Part shown: piece after piece, positions 1 to 8,592 of the stretch | Position numbering within the stretch: the first letter of the stretch is position 1 | How the letters are laid out: each line of letters begins with the position of its first letter | NCBI RefSeq assembly: GCF_016482685.1 | Contig: NZ_JACYHF010000002.1 | Location: 1 to 64,000 of the forward strand | Direction: 5' to 3' | Source of the DNA: Streptomyces sp. DSM 110735 | GTDB taxonomy: Bacteria > Actinomycetota > Actinomycetes > Streptomycetales > Streptomycetaceae | Length of the DNA: 64,000 bases | Program-made: the position numbers and the translations under genes | Notes under the pieces: generated by a model | What the model was told of the DNA's origin: nothing | What the model saw: the letters and a program-made list of their open reading frames with translations, nothing else | The model's database searches: none

Positions 1-71
1 CGGGTGATTCGGGCGTGCGGCGAGAGTGCGTGCCAGGCGTCGCGGGCCCACGAAGATCCGCCGGACAGGCC

Positions 72-1913
72 CTAGGAGACGTCCACGCCGTGGGCGCGGG
101 CGAGCCCTTCGAGTCCGTCGGCCCACCCCTGGCCGAGGGCGCGCAGCTTCCAGACGGGTCGGCCCGCCGTCGTGTGCCGGTACACCTCGGCGACGGCCAT
201 GGCGCGGATGCCGGGGTCGGCGGGCGGCTGGAAACTCCACGCGTGACCGGCGCCCCCGTCCAGGTTCAGGGCGGCATGGGTGAGGGCACCGCAGGTCAGG
301 CCCGTGTCGACGTCCATGTTGACGGCGATGGTGACGCGGTGGACGTGCGGGGGCAGCGCGGCGGGGCGCAGGGACGCGCGCTCGACCGCGTACGGTCCCC
401 CGGTCTCCTTGCCCAGCAACCGGACCGCGCCGGAGGCGCCGTCGGGCTGGTTGTAGAAGACGAAGTCCTCGTCACCGGCGACCCGGCCGTCCGCGCCGGT
501 CAGGAAGAGTGTCAGGTCGGCGTCGGCGCCCGCGAACTCGAAGGCGATCCGCACCTCGTGCCAGGCGTCCTCGGGGAGGACGACGCTCTGTCCCTGGGCG
601 AGCGTGGTCGCGGGGGTACGACCCTGCGGCACGGTACAGCCCTGCGGCGCGGACTGCTTCTGCTTCCACTCGGCGAAGGGGCGGATGCGATACGGGTCCG
701 GCAGGGCGGCGGCGTGCGCGTCGGGCACGTTCGCGCGCAGGTCGCCGTCCAGGCCGGCCAGGGTCGCCTCGCCGGTCACGGGCTCGTCCGCGGAGTCGTC
801 CTGGGCGCTTTCGAGGAGGCTCCGCAGACCGGGCAGTCTGCTGACGTCCAGGGGCTTGAGGGTGCTGGACAGGTTCCCGGCGACGGTGGTGGTGACCGCG
901 CAGACGACGCCCTGCCCGATGTCGAGGAAGCGCAGCGCGTCCTCGGTCCGCTGCCAGGGTCCGGCCTCGATCGCCTGGCGTGTCCAGCGGCCGTAGGCCA
1001 CGAAGCCGAGTCGCTGGGTGTTCGGGAGGCGGGTGAGGACGGCGAGGTCGATCGCGGTGATGCCCGGTGCGGTGGCGAAGGCTTCCTTCAGCGTGGCGAC
1101 GATGTTGGAGCCCATGGCGGTGAGCCACCACAGGGTGCGGTCCCGTTTGGTGAGCTTCTTGAGGGTGGGGCGGCCGGTGGGGGTGACGCCGGGTGTCTGG
1201 TCGGGCAGTGCGTCGATGTCCGGCTGCCGCATCACCACGGAGAGGACCGAGCCGTCGACGCCCACCGCGCAGCCCGAGGCGGGGTTGTCCGCGAAGGCGT
1301 GGTTGACCGCGCCGCACACGGTCTCCTCGTCGTTGCCGGTCAGCGACCGCCACCACTGGTCCGCCTCGGCGACGAGCCGGGTGTGCGCCTCGCGCAGCCG
1401 GGTCTCCTCGGCGGCGAGGTAGGCGGGGGCGTCCGCCTCCGCGTGCCGCTTGGCCGCGTTCCGCGCGCTGCGGGCCAACAGACCGAGCCCGGCGAGGTGA
1501 TGAGCCTGTGCCTCGGCCAACGCCCAGGCCAGGTGCAGTCGTTGCGGCTCGGGGACGACGGGCGGTGTGAGCGTCGGGAAGGATTCGAGGTGGACGCTGG
1601 TCATCTGCCGTCGCAGCTCGTGCAACTCGGCGATGGCGGCGTCCCGTTGTGCCTCCTGCTGCGCCCGTTCCGCCTGGCGGCGGGCCCGTTCGAGCTGGGC
1701 GGCAGAGGGTGCCACGGTCCGGCGTCGCGCCTGCGGGCGACGGGCGCCGCGCAGTGCGGTGGACGCCTGGAAAGGACCGGCGCCGGAGGAGAACCGCGCG
1801 CCTCCGCTGCCCGCGCTGACGCGTGCGATCCGGGGTCCGACGGACGCGCGTACACCGCGTGTCGAGACGCGCACGCTCATCCCGGGTACGCCCACACGAA
1901 AGCCGAAGCCCAC
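72..1913 (-). CDS. DUF4236 / TerD-domain protein
   Basis: 613 aa, GTG start preceded by GAGGAG. Residues 1-55 look like a DUF4236 module (MGFGFRVG start, then short repeats rich in R, V and G such as VRVSTRGVRASVG). Residues about 70-110 are an Ala/Arg/Glu-rich probable coiled coil. The C-terminal part (about 430-610) resembles a TerD domain: the stretch FAGADADLTLFLTGADGR followed by EDFVFYNQP matches the acidic, calcium-binding type of TerD fold. TerD proteins are linked to tellurite and stress phenotypes and to membrane-associated signalling, but the substrate is unknown. The middle (about 110-430) is not recognised. The gene is cytoplasmic by sequence (no signal peptide) and stands alone, with 48 bp to the next gene upstream. 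Confidence 0.8.
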   Translation of the reverse strand: MGFGFRVGVPGMSVRVSTRGVRASVGPRIARVSAGSGGARFSSGAGPFQASTALRGARRPQARRRTVAPSAAQLERARRQAERAQQEAQRDAAIAELHELRRQMTSVHLESFPTLTPPVVPEPQRLHLAWALAEAQAHHLAGLGLLARSARNAAKRHAEADAPAYLAAEETRLREAHTRLVAEADQWWRSLTGNDEETVCGAVNHAFADNPASGCAVGVDGSVLSVVMRQPDIDALPDQTPGVTPTGRPTLKKLTKRDRTLWWLTAMGSNIVATLKEAFATAPGITAIDLAVLTRLPNTQRLGFVAYGRWTRQAIEAGPWQRTEDALRFLDIGQGVVCAVTTTVAGNLSSTLKPLDVSRLPGLRSLLESAQDDSADEPVTGEATLAGLDGDLRANVPDAHAAALPDPYRIRPFAEWKQKQSAPQGCTVPQGRTPATTLAQGQSVVLPEDAWHEVRIAFEFAGADADLTLFLTGADGRVAGDEDFVFYNQPDGASGAVRLLGKETGGPYAVERASLRPAALPPHVHRVTIAVNMDVDTGLTCGALTHAALNLDGGAGHAWSFQPPADPGIRAMAVAEVYRHTTAGRPVWKLRALGQGWADGLEGLARAHGVDVS

Positions 1914-1961
1914 GGTTCTCCTCTTGTCCTGGACGGGGTCGGGCCGCTGACGGAGCCTGGT

Positions 1962-2510
1962 CTACCGGTAGAAGACGGCGACGCCGCCGTGGTGCGAGCA
2001 GGCGCCCTGGTGGTGGGCGGCGTAGCTGTAAGTGCCGTCGTTGCACTGGGCGGTGGCACCGGCGGGGTGGGACGTACCGCCACCGGAGGCGGAGGAGCCA
2101 CCGGTCGAGGAACCGCCACCCGAGGTGGAGGAACCGCCCGACGAGGAACCGCCGGAGGACGAGCCGCCGCCCGAAGTGGTGGACTTGGCGGCCGAGTTGC
2201 CGGAGGCGGGCTGTGCGGTCCTGGTCACCGTGACCGTCGGGCGCGGCTTGGGCTTGGCGGTGACCGTGACGGTCGGCGCGGGGGCGGGCGTCTTCGTGGC
2301 CGTCGCCGTCGCCGTGACGGTGACCTTCGGGCGTGGCGCTCCGGCGCTGGCCGAACTGGATCCCCCGCCGCCGATGACGGACCCGGCGACGAGCAGCGCG
2401 ATGCCGCCGGCCCATACCCGCTTGCGCTTGTACAGCGGCCGGATGTCGGGCACACGGACGGGCTCGGGCGGCTGGACGCCCCACGGCTGCCCCGGCTGGT
2501 ACTGACTCAC
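1962..2510 (-). CDS. membrane-anchored DUF3761-type protein
   Basis: 182 aa from a GTG (start VSQYQPGQPWG). A longer open frame to 2618 exists but lacks a ribosome-binding site and has an atypical N-terminus. An N-terminal cytosolic Pro-rich stretch is followed by one membrane segment (about residues 33-50, WAGGIALLVAGSVIGGG). Next comes a Thr/Val/Pro repeat linker (VTVTATATATKTPAPAPT), a Gly/Ser-rich linker, and a C-terminal Cys-containing module (AQCNDGTYSYAAHHQGACSHHGG) that matches my memory of DUF3761. The C-terminal domain is probably outside the cell, held by the linker. Function unknown. Confidence 0.75.
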   Translation of the reverse strand: MSQYQPGQPWGVQPPEPVRVPDIRPLYKRKRVWAGGIALLVAGSVIGGGGSSSASAGAPRPKVTVTATATATKTPAPAPTVTVTAKPKPRPTVTVTRTAQPASGNSAAKSTTSGGGSSSGGSSSGGSSTSGGGSSTGGSSASGGGTSHPAGATAQCNDGTYSYAAHHQGACSHHGGVAVFYR

Positions 2511-2755
2511 GCGAAGACCCCCCACGACGAACACCGGACACCTGCGGCCCGGACAGTTGAGGACTTTACAAAATCTCCTCACGGAGTGCGCACCCCCGTT
2601 ACACAACCGGGACAACACGCGGCACCGAAGCGATCACACGGCGCAAGCACCCCGGCGAAGCCGGACCGGACATTCCGGTCGACACAGGCCAGACACCCTG
2701 GCTCGTCGGCCGAAAATCGCTGCCGTGACGGGCGGTGAGGGCGGAGACTCGTGTC

Positions 2756-3373
2756 ATGGCTGACATGGGGGCGTTCCGGGAAGCGGCGATCGCGTGGGCG
2801 GCCGGTGGTTCCGGCGACCGGGCGCGGGACTTGGCGGGACGGCTGCCCGTCCGGGCGGTCGTGCTGCTCGAAGGACCGAGCGACGCGGCGGCGGTCGACG
2901 CGCTCGCCGCGCGCCGGGGGCGGGATCTGGCCGCCGAGGGGATCTGCGTCCTGCCGATGGGCGGCGCGACGAACGTCGGGCGCTTCGCCCGGCTGCTGGG
3001 GCCGTCCGGTCTGGGACTGCACCTCACGGGGCTGTGCGACGAGGCGGAGCGCCGCTACTACGCCCGCGTCCTGAAGCGGGCCGACGCCGCGCGGCAGGGT
3101 TTCTTCATCTGCGCGGCGGATCTGGAGGACGAGCTGATCCGCGCCCTGGGCGTCTCCCGGGTGACGGAGCTGATCCGGACCGAGGGCGATCTGCGCCCGC
3201 TGCAGACCTTCCTGCGCCAGCCGGAGCAGCGGGAGCGCACCCCGCAGCAGCAGTTGCGCCGCTTCCTCGGCACGAAGAAGGGGCGCAAGATCCACTATGG
3301 TCGCGTCCTCACCGAGGCTCTCGACCCGGACGGCGCCCCCGCCCCGCTGGCGGAACTGATGGCCAGCCTCTGA
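2756..3373 (+). CDS. solo TOPRIM-domain protein (OLD-nuclease C-terminal type)
   Basis: 205 aa, ATG at 2756 after GGCGGAG. The motif VVLLEGPSDAAAVDALAARRG (residues about 34-54) is the usual TOPRIM opening of OLD-family nucleases, and FFICAADLEDELIRALG supplies the acidic second motif. OLD proteins normally carry an N-terminal ABC-type ATPase. None is present here or next door, so this is a TOPRIM-only protein. The Lys/Arg/Gln-rich C-terminus (TPQQQLRRFLGTKKGRK) could bind nucleic acid. Likely a metal-dependent nuclease or nucleotidyl hydrolase; the target is unknown. It is divergent from the DUF3761 gene and convergent with the inhibitor gene. Confidence 0.7.
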   Translation: MADMGAFREAAIAWAAGGSGDRARDLAGRLPVRAVVLLEGPSDAAAVDALAARRGRDLAAEGICVLPMGGATNVGRFARLLGPSGLGLHLTGLCDEAERRYYARVLKRADAARQGFFICAADLEDELIRALGVSRVTELIRTEGDLRPLQTFLRQPEQRERTPQQQLRRFLGTKKGRKIHYGRVLTEALDPDGAPAPLAELMASL

Positions 3374-3420
3374 CGAACCAGCCCGCCGCCAGCGACAATT
3401 GACGCCCCATCAACGCTCCA

Positions 3421-3765
3421 TCAGCAACTGTCGCCCAGCGCGTCCATCTCCCCGCCGAACCGCATCTGATAGTGGGCGGCGTAGTCGCCGGAGCGCACCA
3501 GGCGGCACTCCTTGCCGTCGGCGTAGTCGATGAAGGAACCGGCCCTGTTGGCGCGGAAGGACCCCACGTGGTCCACGAACCGGCTGGGCAGGTCCACATA
3601 GCCGCCGCGCCAGATGTAGGACTCGCCCGTGCCGTCCTCGCCCCGCCACAGACAGGTCGCGTTGCTCGGGCAACCCGGCAGCGCCTGCGCCTGGGTGGAG
3701 GTGCCGAGCGTCGCCGCCACCACCGTCCCGACGACCAGCGCGAAACTCGCCCACCGTGACCTCAT
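3421..3765 (-). CDS. secreted peptidase inhibitor, family I36-like
   Basis: 114 aa, ATG preceded by GAGGAG. A Sec signal peptide (MRSRWASFALVVGTVVAATLG, probable cleavage after QAQA) is followed by an approximately 85-residue mature domain. Its motif CLWRGEDGTGESYIWRGGY and the spacing of aromatic and Cys residues are typical of the I36 / SMI metalloprotease-inhibitor family of Streptomyces. Four Cys in the mature part suggest two disulphides. Probably inhibits an extracellular protease. Monocistronic, with 116 bp between its start and the upstream gene. Confidence 0.75.
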   Translation of the reverse strand: MRSRWASFALVVGTVVAATLGTSTQAQALPGCPSNATCLWRGEDGTGESYIWRGGYVDLPSRFVDHVGSFRANRAGSFIDYADGKECRLVRSGDYAAHYQMRFGGEMDALGDSC

Positions 3766-3881
3766 GCGGTTCTCCTCACTGTTCCGGCGGTTGATCGCCT
3801 CCATTCTCCGGCGCGAAGAACGCAAAGTGAAGATACGTCTCCTATTCGACAGTTCACCCACATCGGGACAGCCGCTCCCCG

Positions 3882-4637
3882 TTACACCGCCGTGTATCCC
3901 CCGTCCACGGTGAGCGTCGCGCCGTGGACGTGCGACGCCTCGTCGCTCACCAGGAAGGCGACGGCGGCGGCCACTTCGGCCGGGGTGCCGCCGCGCCGGG
4001 CGGGCGTCCGCGTGGTGATCGGGGCGAGGTGCTCCTCCATCGCCGCCACCTTCTCGGTCAGAGTCGGGCCCGGGGCAACGGTGTTGACGCGGACGCCGTA
4101 GGGACCGTACTCGTCCGCCCACGACGTGGTGAGGGAGTGCACGGCGGCCTTGGTCATGCTGTAGAGCGCCGAACGCGCCGCGCCCCGCAGTCCGTTGATG
4201 GAGCCGAGGTTGACCACGGCGCCCTGTCCGCGCTCGGCCATGGGCGGGGCCAGCAGCCCGGTGAGCAGGAACACCGAGCGCACGCTGACGGCGAGCGCCT
4301 GGTCGACGGTCTCCTGGGCGACCTCGGCGGTGGGGGTGGGCGCGAGGAGGAGCGCGGCGTTGTTCACGAGGATGTCGATGCGTCCGCCCGCCGCGTCGAG
4401 CGCGTCGGCGGCGAAGCGGCGGATCACGTCGGCGCCGCCGGAGAGGTCGGCGCCGACGAAGACCGCCGCGCCGCCGTCCTTCTCGATGCGGGCCACGACC
4501 TCCGCGCCGCGCCGCTCGTCGCGTCCGCTGACGACGACGAACGCGCCCTCGGCGGCGAGCCTCGTCGCGATGGCGGCGCCGAGACCCGTGGTGGAACCGG
4601 TGACCAGGGCCGTGCGCCCGGTGAACCGCTCAGTCAT
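3882..4637 (-). CDS. SDR-family NAD(P)-dependent oxidoreductase
   Basis: 251 aa. The ATG at 4637 (MTERFTGRTALVTG) has GGAAGG at good spacing; upstream extensions of the frame are out of family length. It shows the classical SDR layout: cofactor motif TGSTTGLG near residue 14, NNAALL, catalytic Ser in NLGSINGL, YSMTKAA (Tyr-x3-Lys) and the C-terminal GATLTVDGGYTAV. The substrate cannot be read from sequence. It is divergent from a TetR gene whose predicted operator lies in the shared 112-bp gap, so it is probably the regulator's target. Confidence 0.85.
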   Translation of the reverse strand: MTERFTGRTALVTGSTTGLGAAIATRLAAEGAFVVVSGRDERRGAEVVARIEKDGGAAVFVGADLSGGADVIRRFAADALDAAGGRIDILVNNAALLLAPTPTAEVAQETVDQALAVSVRSVFLLTGLLAPPMAERGQGAVVNLGSINGLRGAARSALYSMTKAAVHSLTTSWADEYGPYGVRVNTVAPGPTLTEKVAAMEEHLAPITTRTPARRGGTPAEVAAAVAFLVSDEASHVHGATLTVDGGYTAV

Positions 4638-4713
4638 GTTGCCGTGCCTTCCGTGCGGGACCGGTTCCAGGTGCCGAACCGGTCGGGGGCTGCCCAAGCT
4701 GCCACCCGGAAAA

Positions 4714-4729
4714 TGGACCCGCAAGTCCA
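4714..4729. promoter_or_regulatory. candidate TetR operator
   Basis: Inverted repeat TGGAC-CCGCAA-GTCCA in the gap between the divergent SDR and TetR genes. It is flanked on each side by an AAAATGG direct repeat, which is AT-rich against this background and could include the promoter -10 elements. It lies 20 bp before the TetR ATG. Inference from position and symmetry only. Confidence 0.45.
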
Positions 4730-4749
4730 GAAAATGGCAGGATGGCGGC

Positions 4750-5361
4750 ATGGCACGACGACTCACCGCCAAGGGCACGGCGACCCGGCAGCGCATCGTC
4801 GAGGGCGCCGCCGAGGAGATCCGCGAGGGCGGCGCGACCGAGACGACCCTGGACGACATCCGCGCCCGCACGGCCACCAGCAAGAGCCAGCTCTTCCACT
4901 ACTTCCCGGGCGGCAAGGAGGAGCTGCTGCTCGCCGTCGCCCGGTACGAGGCCGACCGCGTCCTGTCCGACCAGCAGCCCTACCTGGGTGCGCTGACGTC
5001 CTGGCAGGCGTGGTGGGACTGGCGGGACGCGGTGGTCGACCGCTATCGCGCACAGGGGCAGCGCTGCCCGCTCGGCACGCTCACCTCGCAGCTCACCCGG
5101 GCCACGCCGGGCGCGCAGGCGGTCACCAGGGAGCTGCTGGCGTCCTGGGAGGCGCAGATCGCGGCGGGGGTACGGGCCATGCGCGAGCAGGGCGCGGTAC
5201 CGCCCGGTGTGGACGCGGGGCGTACGGCGGCGGCGCTGCTCGCCGCGATCCAGGGCGGGGTGTCGATCCTGATGTCGACCGGCTCCCTCACGCACCTGGA
5301 GGCGGCGCTGGACCTGGGCATCGAGCGGCTGCTCGGCGCGCCCGCGCGCTCAGCGGACTGA
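4750..5361 (+). CDS. TetR-family transcriptional regulator
   Basis: 203 aa, ATG with AGGA just upstream. The N-terminal helix-turn-helix (TLDDIRARTATSKSQLFHYFPGGKEELL, residues about 31-58) is the canonical TetR recognition region. The C-terminal domain includes the WxAWxxWRDAVVDRYRAQGQRCPLGTL segment, as in TetR_C_11-type proteins that often sit beside short-chain dehydrogenases. It is likely the repressor of the divergent SDR gene and of itself through the inverted repeat at 4714-4729. Convergent with the end of the Dap operon, 32 bp away. Confidence 0.85.
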   Translation: MARRLTAKGTATRQRIVEGAAEEIREGGATETTLDDIRARTATSKSQLFHYFPGGKEELLLAVARYEADRVLSDQQPYLGALTSWQAWWDWRDAVVDRYRAQGQRCPLGTLTSQLTRATPGAQAVTRELLASWEAQIAAGVRAMREQGAVPPGVDAGRTAAALLAAIQGGVSILMSTGSLTHLEAALDLGIERLLGAPARSAD

Positions 5362-5393
5362 CCGCTCCGGCGCGGGCGGCGCGTCGGGCGTCG

Positions 5394-6416
5394 TCAGGGC
5401 CAGCGGTCGGGCTCGCGGGGTGCCGGGTCGTCCGGCTCCAGGGTGGTGGTGGTGAGTTCGTCGCCGTCGAGAATCTGGTCGCCGTACAGGTCCTCGAGCC
5501 AGTTGGTCTGGTAGATGGTGTCGAGGTAGCGCTCGCCGAGGTCGGGGGCGATGGCCACGGCGGTGATGTCGGGGTTGCCGTGGCGCGCGAGCCATTCCGT
5601 CGCGCCGCTGACGACCGTGCCGGTGGAGCCGCCGAACAGGAAGCCGCGCCGGGCCATGCGGTGGCAGGCGCGGATCGTGTCGGCCTCCTCGACCCGGATG
5701 ACCTCGTTGACGTACGACTCGTCGAGGAGCGGGGGTCTCATGCTCATGCCGAGCCCGGGGATCATCCGGCGGCCGGGTTCGCCGCCGAAGGCCACCGAGC
5801 CCACGCTGTCGACGGCGACGATGCGTACGGGGCGGTGCCACTGCCGGAAGTAGCGGGCGCAGCCCATCAGGGTCCCGGCGGTGCCCGTGCCGACGAACAG
5901 CACGTCCAGGCGCGGGAAGTGGCGGGCGATCTGCGGTGCGGTGGTGCGGTAGTGGGCCTGCCAGTTGCCGGGGTTGGTGTACTGGCTGAGCCACACGTAC
6001 CGGTCGTCGGAGGCGCACAGCGAGCGGACGTACTCGAGCCGGGTGCCCAGGAACCCGCCGTTCTCGTCCAGGTCGGCGACGATGTGCACCCGGCTGCCGA
6101 GGGCTTCCATGAGCAGCCGGGTGGACAGGTTGCACCGGGAGTCCGTCACGCACAGGAACCGGTAGCCCTTGCTGGCGGCGATCATGCTGAGGGCGACGCC
6201 GAGGTTGCCGGACGAGGATTCGACGATGACGGAGTCCGGCTTCAGGATGCCGTCCCGTTCGGCGCTCTCCACCATCTCGTTCGCGGCCTTCAGCTTGATG
6301 GAGCCGGCGAAGTTGAATCCCTCGCACTTCAGATAGAGGGGGTGGTCGACGACCGAGGTGAGGTCGACGAAGAGGTGGCCTTCGTTGAAGTCATGGGGAG
6401 CGGATATGACGGGCAC
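5394..6416 (-). CDS. sbnA: N-(2-amino-2-carboxyethyl)-L-glutamate synthase (SbnA-like)
   Basis: 340 aa, GTG with AGGAGG. A PLP-dependent cysteine-synthase-fold enzyme. The probable PLP lysine is K41 in NFAGSIKLKAA, the phosphate loop is ESSSGNLG (residues 66-73), and a glycine-rich GTGTAGTLMG loop follows. The pairing with an ornithine-cyclodeaminase-like SbnB partner directly upstream identifies the SbnA subgroup. That enzyme condenses O-phospho-L-serine with L-glutamate, the first step to L-2,3-diaminopropionate. It is the last gene of the operon, 39 bp after sbnB. An ordinary cysteine synthase is less likely because of this partner. Confidence 0.85.
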   Translation of the reverse strand: MPVISAPHDFNEGHLFVDLTSVVDHPLYLKCEGFNFAGSIKLKAANEMVESAERDGILKPDSVIVESSSGNLGVALSMIAASKGYRFLCVTDSRCNLSTRLLMEALGSRVHIVADLDENGGFLGTRLEYVRSLCASDDRYVWLSQYTNPGNWQAHYRTTAPQIARHFPRLDVLFVGTGTAGTLMGCARYFRQWHRPVRIVAVDSVGSVAFGGEPGRRMIPGLGMSMRPPLLDESYVNEVIRVEEADTIRACHRMARRGFLFGGSTGTVVSGATEWLARHGNPDITAVAIAPDLGERYLDTIYQTNWLEDLYGDQILDGDELTTTTLEPDDPAPREPDRWP

Positions 6417-6455
6417 GGTGGGCCTCCTGGTACCGGGGACGGGTGGCGGACCGAC

Positions 6456-7526
6456 TCAGCCGTACCGGCGCAGGTCGTGGAAGAAGTGGTCGATGACGCG
6501 GAGGTCGCCGGCTCTCGCCGCCTGGTCGTAGACGTACTTGCCGACGGCGAGGTCGAGGACGCCGAGACCGAACGGCGAGAAGATCACCGGCCGGTCGGCG
6601 GGCGGTGCCGCCCGGCCGAGCATCACGTCGTTGAGGGTGCCGTTGAGGAAGTCCCGGTCGCCGGTGCGCTGTTCGACCAGGTGCGGGGAGGTGTCGGCCT
6701 TGAGGCAGTGCTCGACGTCGTCGACGAAGTTGGCCGAGGCGAGGAGGACTTCGGGGGCGAGGTCGCGCAGGGAGATGTGCAGGACCACGGGGTTGTGCTT
6801 GAACAGGGCGGGGTCGGTGACATGGGGTTCGCCCGCGATCGTGGCGAAGACGACCAGGTCGCTGTCGCGGATCAGGTCCTCGGGCTGCTCGTGGACGGTG
6901 ATCTCGGCGGTGGTGCCGCTCTGTTCGAGATAGCCGCGGAATCCTGCGGCGCTCTCGGCGGCGACGTCGTGCACGCCGATGGTGTCGAACATCCAGCCGG
7001 TTCCGGCGAGGAAGGTGTGGATGTAGCGGGCGATGAGACCCGTGCCGAAGAAGCCGACGCGGGTGGGGCGCTGCCGGGTGCGGCTGAGCCAGTCGGCGGC
7101 CAGCGCGGCGGAGGCCGCCGTCCTGGTCGCGCTGATGATGGAGCTCTCCAGGCAGGCGAACGGGTAGCCGGTCACCGGGTCGTTGAGGATGAGCACCGCG
7201 GAGGCGCGGGGCAGCCCGGAGCGCACGTTGTCCGGGAAGCTGGAGATCCACTTGATGCCGTCGACGGCTGCGGAGCCGCCGAGGGAGGCGGGCAGCGCGA
7301 TGATGCGCGAGCTGGGGCGGTCGGGGAAGCGCAGGAAGTACGAGGGCGGGTTGACCGACTCCCCGGCGCCGTGCAACCGGTAGGTCGCCTCGACCAGTTC
7401 GGTGATCTGCTTCTCGCGTCCTTCGAGCGCCTGGCGCACCTGGTCGCCGGAGATCACGGCGAAGGACGGCACCGAGGGCGGCTCGGGCGCCACCGGCTGT
7501 GCGGGGGTGGTCAGTTGGCTGGTCAT
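6456..7526 (-). CDS. sbnB: SbnB-like dehydrogenase for 2,3-diaminopropionate formation
   Basis: 356 aa. It has the ornithine cyclodeaminase / mu-crystallin fold with Rossmann motif RVGFFGTGLIARYIHTFLAG, the substrate-region motif GIKWISSFPDN near residue 90, and SAVLILNDPVTGYPFACLES. Family members of this subtype oxidatively hydrolyse N-(2-amino-2-carboxyethyl)-glutamate with NAD+, releasing L-2,3-diaminopropionate and 2-oxoglutarate. Its ATG overlaps the stop of the TauD gene (ATGA), so the two are translationally coupled. The co-product 2-oxoglutarate is also the co-substrate of the neighbouring oxygenase. Confidence 0.88.
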   Translation of the reverse strand: MTSQLTTPAQPVAPEPPSVPSFAVISGDQVRQALEGREKQITELVEATYRLHGAGESVNPPSYFLRFPDRPSSRIIALPASLGGSAAVDGIKWISSFPDNVRSGLPRASAVLILNDPVTGYPFACLESSIISATRTAASAALAADWLSRTRQRPTRVGFFGTGLIARYIHTFLAGTGWMFDTIGVHDVAAESAAGFRGYLEQSGTTAEITVHEQPEDLIRDSDLVVFATIAGEPHVTDPALFKHNPVVLHISLRDLAPEVLLASANFVDDVEHCLKADTSPHLVEQRTGDRDFLNGTLNDVMLGRAAPPADRPVIFSPFGLGVLDLAVGKYVYDQAARAGDLRVIDHFFHDLRRYG

Positions 7527-8527
7527 CGTGTGCCTTCCTGCGGGTTCTGGGCGCCGTCGGCCACGCGGCGGGGCTCGGCCATGCCGACCAGCACCCGGCG
7601 GTCTCCGGTGAAGGGCTCTCTGCTGTGCGCGGTACGGATGTTGTCCACGAGCAGCAGGTCACCGGCCTGCCAGGGCTCGCGCCTGGTGTGCTCCTCGTAC
7701 GTGGCGTTGAGCACCTGGACGACGTCCTCGCCGATCGGACTTCCGTCCCCGAAACGGGTGTTGAACGGCAGCCCGTCCTCGCCGTACTCGTCCACCAGGT
7801 ACTCGCGGACCTCCGGGGCGAGCGTCCACTCGTTGAGGAAGGCGATCTGGTTGAACCAGCAGCGCTCGCCGGTGACCGGGTGGCGGACCACGGCGGGGCG
7901 GCGCTGCGCGGTGCGCAGGGAGCCGTCCGGCTGCCAGGTGAAGTCGATGGCCCGGTCCCGGCAGTAGCGCTCGATCGCGGCGCGGTCGGCGGTGCCGAAG
8001 GACTCCTCCAGGGTGGCGCCGATCTCGTCGTTGTAGGAGCGGGTCAGCAGCCAGCCCTCGCGCTCGAAGCGCTCCGTGACACCGGCGGGGAGCGCCCGCA
8101 GGATCTCGGTCGCGTCCGCCACGGCGGTGGCGCCGCCCTGCTCGGGCGCGGTGAGGCAGGCGAAGAGCATGAGACCGGGAGGTTCGAGGGTGTAGCTCAG
8201 TTCGTGGTGCATGCACATCGGCTGGTTGGCGGGCCAGGCCGTGGAGGAGTAGACCCCCGGGGCGAACTCCTCGCGGGGCGCGAAGGATTCCCGTTCCGTC
8301 AGCAGACCGCCGGTCAACCGGGAGAAGACGGCGCCGACCTGCTCCTCGTCGCGCAGCCCCAGTCCGCGGATCAGCAGCGCGCCGTGCTCGGTGACCTGGG
8401 TGCGCAGCACCTCGCGGTACTGGGCAGCCCAACTCGGCGCGTCGGCGGGGGTGTCGACATGGGCCACCGCCGGTCTGTCCGGCCGCGACTCGACGTCGAG
8501 CGGCGCTGCCAGGGATGAGGTCGACAT
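7523..8527 (-). CDS. TauD/TfdA-family Fe(II)/2-oxoglutarate oxygenase
   Basis: 334 aa, ATG at 8527. The Fe ligands are visible: His107-x-Glu109 in PMCMHHELSY and the distal His301 in NIRTAHSREPF, with Arg310/311 of GDRRVLVGMAEP to bind 2-oxoglutarate. The HxE form and the SYTLEPPGLMLFACL stretch resemble SyrP- and DdaC-type enzymes that act on a carrier-bound amino acid. By position (between the NRPS and the Dap genes) I infer hydroxylation or epoxidation of a Dap-derived, PCP-tethered substrate. The chemistry cannot be decided from sequence. Translationally coupled to sbnB. Confidence 0.85.
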   Translation of the reverse strand: MSTSSLAAPLDVESRPDRPAVAHVDTPADAPSWAAQYREVLRTQVTEHGALLIRGLGLRDEEQVGAVFSRLTGGLLTERESFAPREEFAPGVYSSTAWPANQPMCMHHELSYTLEPPGLMLFACLTAPEQGGATAVADATEILRALPAGVTERFEREGWLLTRSYNDEIGATLEESFGTADRAAIERYCRDRAIDFTWQPDGSLRTAQRRPAVVRHPVTGERCWFNQIAFLNEWTLAPEVREYLVDEYGEDGLPFNTRFGDGSPIGEDVVQVLNATYEEHTRREPWQAGDLLLVDNIRTAHSREPFTGDRRVLVGMAEPRRVADGAQNPQEGTR

Positions 8528-8592
8528 CTCGGTTCTTCCTTTCGGTTGCCGGTCCGCGGCACGGCGGGGTCGGGGGAGGGAGGTCTGGAGGG

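Noticed and set aside
1..71. possible gene fragment at the left edge
   Set aside because: No start, stop or motif could be supported in these bases.
15..2738. 907-codon open frame on the plus strand
   Set aside because: It is the antisense shadow of the TerD-domain and DUF3761 genes: repetitive Gly/Arg/Val composition, no domains, no ribosome-binding site.
5362..5393. terminator between the TetR gene and sbnA
   Set aside because: Short GC-rich run with no convincing stem-loop.
3924..7967. 1347-codon open frame on the plus strand
   Set aside because: Antisense to SDR, sbnA and sbnB; long shadow frames are expected at this GC content.
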